DNA from: Kitasatospora sp. NBC_01287
GTDB taxonomy: Bacteria; Actinomycetota; Actinomycetes; Streptomycetales; Streptomycetaceae
Assembly (NCBI RefSeq): GCF_026340565.1
Contig: NZ_JAPEPB010000001.1
Span: forward strand, 6,112,001-6,176,000
Length of the DNA: 64,000 nt
Reading direction: 5' to 3'
The translations under genes were made by a program, and so were the position numbers. The first letter of the stretch is position 1. The number at the start of each line of letters is the position of its first letter. The notes beneath the pieces were generated by a model, which saw only the letters and a list, made by a program, of their open reading frames with translations, had not been told where the DNA came from and searched no databases. Positions 62,401-64,000 of the stretch are shown piece by piece.

Positions 62401-62842
62401 CTCCCGCCGGATCGTCGGCTGGGGTGTGGGACGAGGGCTGGCCACCGCCGAGCCCTACCCGGGCGAGGCGCCGCGCGGCCCGGTGGTCGCCCTGGCCGAC
62501 GAGCACGCCGGCTCGGACGGCGACATCGTCAACGCCGCGATCCAGGCCCTGGGCATCGGCCCGGTGGTCGGCACCCGCACCTGGGGCGGGGTGATCGGGA
62601 TCGACGGCAAGTACGGCCTGGTCGACGGCACCGGGGTGACCCAGCCGAAGTACGCGGTCTGGCTGGAGGGCTACGGCTGGGACCTGGAGAACCGCGGCGT
62701 CACCCCGGACGTCGAGGTGGCGATCGCCCCGCACCACTGGGCGGCCGGCGAGGACCCGCAGCTCGCCGAGGGCGTGCGGATCGCGCTGGAGCGGCTGGCC
62801 GCCACGCCCGCCAAGACCCCGCCGCCGCTGCCCGAGCTGTGA
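59420..62842 (+). CDS. Tricorn-type S41 serine protease
   Basis: 1140 residues from GTG 59420 (or ATG 59423). The first ~530 residues form beta-propeller repeats (LHGDLVTFVAEDDIWLGPLD; FSPDGRLIAWTSTRDGSAEVY). They are interrupted by an acidic linker (~535-620) with DGT repeats. Then come a helical C1 domain, a PDZ domain (~820-920) and the S41 catalytic domain with GTSHAYV (His) and HAGSDGDIVN (nucleophile Ser), followed by GGVIGIDG. Tricorn degrades peptides downstream of the proteasome in the cytoplasm. The lack of a signal peptide agrees with that. Confidence 0.94.
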   Translation: MMEPESTSASAYLRHPHLHGDLVTFVAEDDIWLGPLDGGRAWRLTADRSPVSHPRFSPDGRLIAWTSTRDGSAEVYVAPVDGGDASRLTHWGHTGRSRLRGWTPRGEPVAITSAGQSTSRHTWSFAVPLDGGQPSRLPYGPIGDLAFEQPGGGDRVLLLSVVSMEPARWKRYRGGTAGRLWLGTEGGEFARVHEGMDGNVESPLWVGERIAFLSDHEGSGQLYSSRPDGSDLRRHTDLGAPFYARNASTDGTRVVWHSGGDLWLLDRLDGEAEPRRLDVRPAGPRTGRRAYPLPAAGWISSAAPDTTARAAAVVVRGTVHWLTHRGGPARVLDETPGTRARLARVVPAAAEGGPQGALWVTDAEGEDALEYAPDVLGAERRRLAAGELGRVLGLLIAPDGRQAAVAAADGRVLLVALADGAVRELARSIDGEATGLAFSPDSAWLAWSQPALGPWSLRQIMLAELASGTVSEATPQRFVDTSPAFTADGKHLAFLSLRNFDPVYDAHSFDLGFPTGARPFLITLAAETPSPFGPRRGGRPADGSEEGDEVMTEAVAQAPEEAEEAEAPPAEKPDESVEPTGAESADGTDGTDGTDGTDADTNADTNADAADGTGAAERSDVPATTVELTGLADRIVPFPVEGGRFGSLRTTKDGVLWTRFPVVGELGDDAATPEDERPGPVLERFDLAKQRAEQLVESLEAFAVSGDGSRLAVLDGGELRIVPADRKAGEDDEVRVDLGRLRVTVDPAAEWRQMFEENGRLMRDNYWRADLGGVDWPGVLDRYRPLVARLGSHDELVDLLWEVVGELGTSHAYVTPHARGAAASRPQGLLGADLARDGEVWRIARILPGESSDPRARSPLLAPGVAVRAGDALLAVDGRPVDPVTGPAPLLAGTAGQPVELTVRHADGTVRYPVAVPIADDEALRYHDWVAGRRAEVRRLSAGRLGYLHIPDMLSGGWAQLHRDLRVELAKEGLLVDLRENRGGHTSQLIIEKLSRRIVGWGVGRGLATAEPYPGEAPRGPVVALADEHAGSDGDIVNAAIQALGIGPVVGTRTWGGVIGIDGKYGLVDGTGVTQPKYAVWLEGYGWDLENRGVTPDVEVAIAPHHWAAGEDPQLAEGVRIALERLAATPAKTPPPLPEL
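61175..61210 (+). repeat. GACGGCACC tandem repeat in tricorn gene
   Basis: Four perfect copies of the 9-mer GACGGCACC encode DGTDGTDGTDGT, followed by a degenerate GACACCAACGCC repeat. They lie in the acidic linker between propeller blades. Confidence 0.85.
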
Positions 62843-62946
62843 CGCACCGACGGCTCGCCGCCTGGCGTTTCCACGCAGGCGCTAGGCTGCGAGCCGTCAG
62901 ATCCCAGTACCGTCAGATCCCAGTAGCTGAGTGCGAGGAGCGTGTG

Positions 62947-63300
62947 ATGGCCGGCGAGCCGCAGGCGGACTGCCTGTTCTGCAAGATCGTGGCGGGCGGG
63001 ATCCCGGCCACGGTGGTCCGCAGGACCGAGCGGACCCTCGCCTTCCGGGACATCAAGCCGCAGGCCCCGACCCACGTCCTGGTCGTCCCGCACGCCCACT
63101 ACCCGAACGCCGCCGAACTGGCCGCCGCCGAGCCGCAGGTCGCCGCCGAGCTGCTGACCGAGGCCGCCGCGGTCGCCGCCGACGAGGGCATCGAGGCCTA
63201 CCGGCTGATCTTCAACACCGGCGCCGGAGCGGGCCAGACGGTCTTCCACGCGCACGTCCACGTGCTGGGCGGCAGGCCGCTGCGCGAGGGAATGGTCTGA
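62947..63300 (+). CDS. HIT family protein (HINT-like hydrolase)
   Basis: 117 residues from ATG 62947, 6-7 bases after GAGGAG (GTG 62944 is adjacent). It has DCLFCKIVAGGIPA at the start and the histidine triad FHAHVHVLGG near the end. HINT proteins hydrolyse purine nucleoside phosphoramidates. The two N-terminal cysteines are typical of the bacterial branch. rnz starts 4 bases after its stop. Confidence 0.95.
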   Translation: MAGEPQADCLFCKIVAGGIPATVVRRTERTLAFRDIKPQAPTHVLVVPHAHYPNAAELAAAEPQVAAELLTEAAAVAADEGIEAYRLIFNTGAGAGQTVFHAHVHVLGGRPLREGMV

Positions 63301-63304
63301 CCCG

Positions 63305-64000
63305 GTGTCACAACGCGAACTCGTCGTCCTCGGCACGGCCAGCCAGGTGCCCACCCGGCACCGCAACCACAACGGCTACCTGCTGCGCTGGGACGGCGAG
63401 GGCCTGCTCTTCGATCCGGGGGAGGGCACCCAGCGGCAGATGCAGTACGCCGGGGTCTCGGCCACCGACCTGACCCGGATCTGCGTCACCCACTTCCACG
63501 GCGACCACAGCCTGGGCCTGGCCGGGGTCATCCAGCGGATCAACCTGGACCAGGTCCCGCACCCCGTGCACGCCTACTACCCGGCCGGCGGCCAGGTCTT
63601 CTTCGAGCGGCTGAGCCAGGCCACCGCCTTCCACCAGAGCGTCGCGCTGACCGAGCACCCGATCACCGAGGCCGGGGTGCTGGCCGCCGAGGGCGCGGGA
63701 TTCACGCTGGAGGCGATGCGGCTCTCGCACCCCGTGGAGGCCTTCGGCTACCGGCTGACCGAGCCCGACGGCCGCCGCCTGCTGCCCGCCAGGCTGGCCG
63801 AGCTCGGCCTGCGCGGCCCGGCGGTGGGGCGGCTGCAGCGCGAGGGGAGCGTCGAGCTGGACGGGCGCCGGATCACCCTGGACGACGTCAGCGAGGTGCG
63901 CCGCGGGCAGCGCTTCGCCTTCGTGATGGACACCCGGCTCTGCCCCGGCGCCGAGGCGCTGGCCGAGGGCGCGGACCTGCTGGTCGCCGAGGCCACCTTC
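63305..64000 (+). CDS. rnz: Ribonuclease Z, partial at right edge
   Basis: 232 codons from GTG 63305 to the window end, without a stop. The start SQRELVVLGTASQVPTRHRN, the metallo-beta-lactamase motif THFHGDHSLGLAGV (zinc ligands) and the later FVMDTRLCPGAEAL and LLVAEATF match RNase Z, which removes the 3' trailers of tRNA precursors lacking an encoded CCA. That matches the tRNA-Ala genes here, which have none. The last ~70 residues are missing. Confidence 0.95.
   Translation, partial: MSQRELVVLGTASQVPTRHRNHNGYLLRWDGEGLLFDPGEGTQRQMQYAGVSATDLTRICVTHFHGDHSLGLAGVIQRINLDQVPHPVHAYYPAGGQVFFERLSQATAFHQSVALTEHPITEAGVLAAEGAGFTLEAMRLSHPVEAFGYRLTEPDGRRLLPARLAELGLRGPAVGRLQREGSVELDGRRITLDDVSEVRRGQRFAFVMDTRLCPGAEALAEGADLLVAEATF

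Overview
The window is about 64 kb of very GC-rich DNA with dense genes, GTG/TTG starts and Ala/Pro/Arg-rich linkers. Its gene order (B12-radical SAM pair, rne, rplU-rpmA-obg, proB-proA, nadD-LytR_C-rsfS, leuS, comEA-comEC-holA, rpsT/lepA, hemW, hrcA-dnaJ, rsmE, HIT, rnz) is a chromosomal core block typical of Streptomycetaceae (Streptomyces, Kitasatospora, Streptacidiphilus). I see no phage, insertion sequence, CRISPR array or rRNA. Most of it is housekeeping; the unusual material lies in start signals, repeats, a damaged sensor kinase and a lost stop codon.

Layout. 1-93: start of a minus-strand gene running off the left edge. 0.7-10 kb: a radical SAM/DUF2344 pair, RNase E/G, ribosomal proteins L21 and L27, and the GTPase Obg. 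10-15 kb: proB, a small unknown gene, proA and two related single-span membrane proteins. 15-19 kb: a response regulator with a kinase lacking its ATPase core, a divergent DUF2079 membrane protein under a likely regulator site, an M48 peptidase and two very small membrane proteins. 20-23.6 kb: nadD, a LytR_C protein with a Gln/Tyr-rich tail, rsfS, and a histidine phosphatase whose only possible start is CTG. 23.7-26.8 kb: three identical tRNA-Ala(GGC) genes flanking a regulator/drug-efflux pair. 26.8-29.7 kb: an OFA-type MFS carrier opposite a TPR regulator. 29.8-33 kb: leuS behind a leader peptide with three Leu codons and an intrinsic terminator. 33-43 kb: WYL regulator, membrane/coiled-coil protein, DegV, two DnaA boxes, comEA, and comEC whose frame stays open through holA. 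43-53 kb: rpsT, lepA, a repeat cluster, a heterodimeric ABC exporter, acyl-CoA synthetase and hemW. 53-64 kb: DUF3097, pspAB, htpX, CIRCE-hrcA-dnaJ, rsmE, a tricorn-type protease, a HIT protein, and rnz cut by the right edge.

Themes. Many genes begin 6-8 bases after a TAnnnT -10 box and have no Shine-Dalgarno sequence, so a large share of transcription units here look leaderless, including the leuS leader peptide. Protein quality control and stress genes (M48 peptidase, htpX/pspAB, hrcA/dnaJ, tricorn) and translation genes (L21, L27, S20, LepA, Obg, RsfS, LeuS, RsmE, tRNA-Ala) dominate. Functions are read from conserved motifs and family knowledge; no database search was run.
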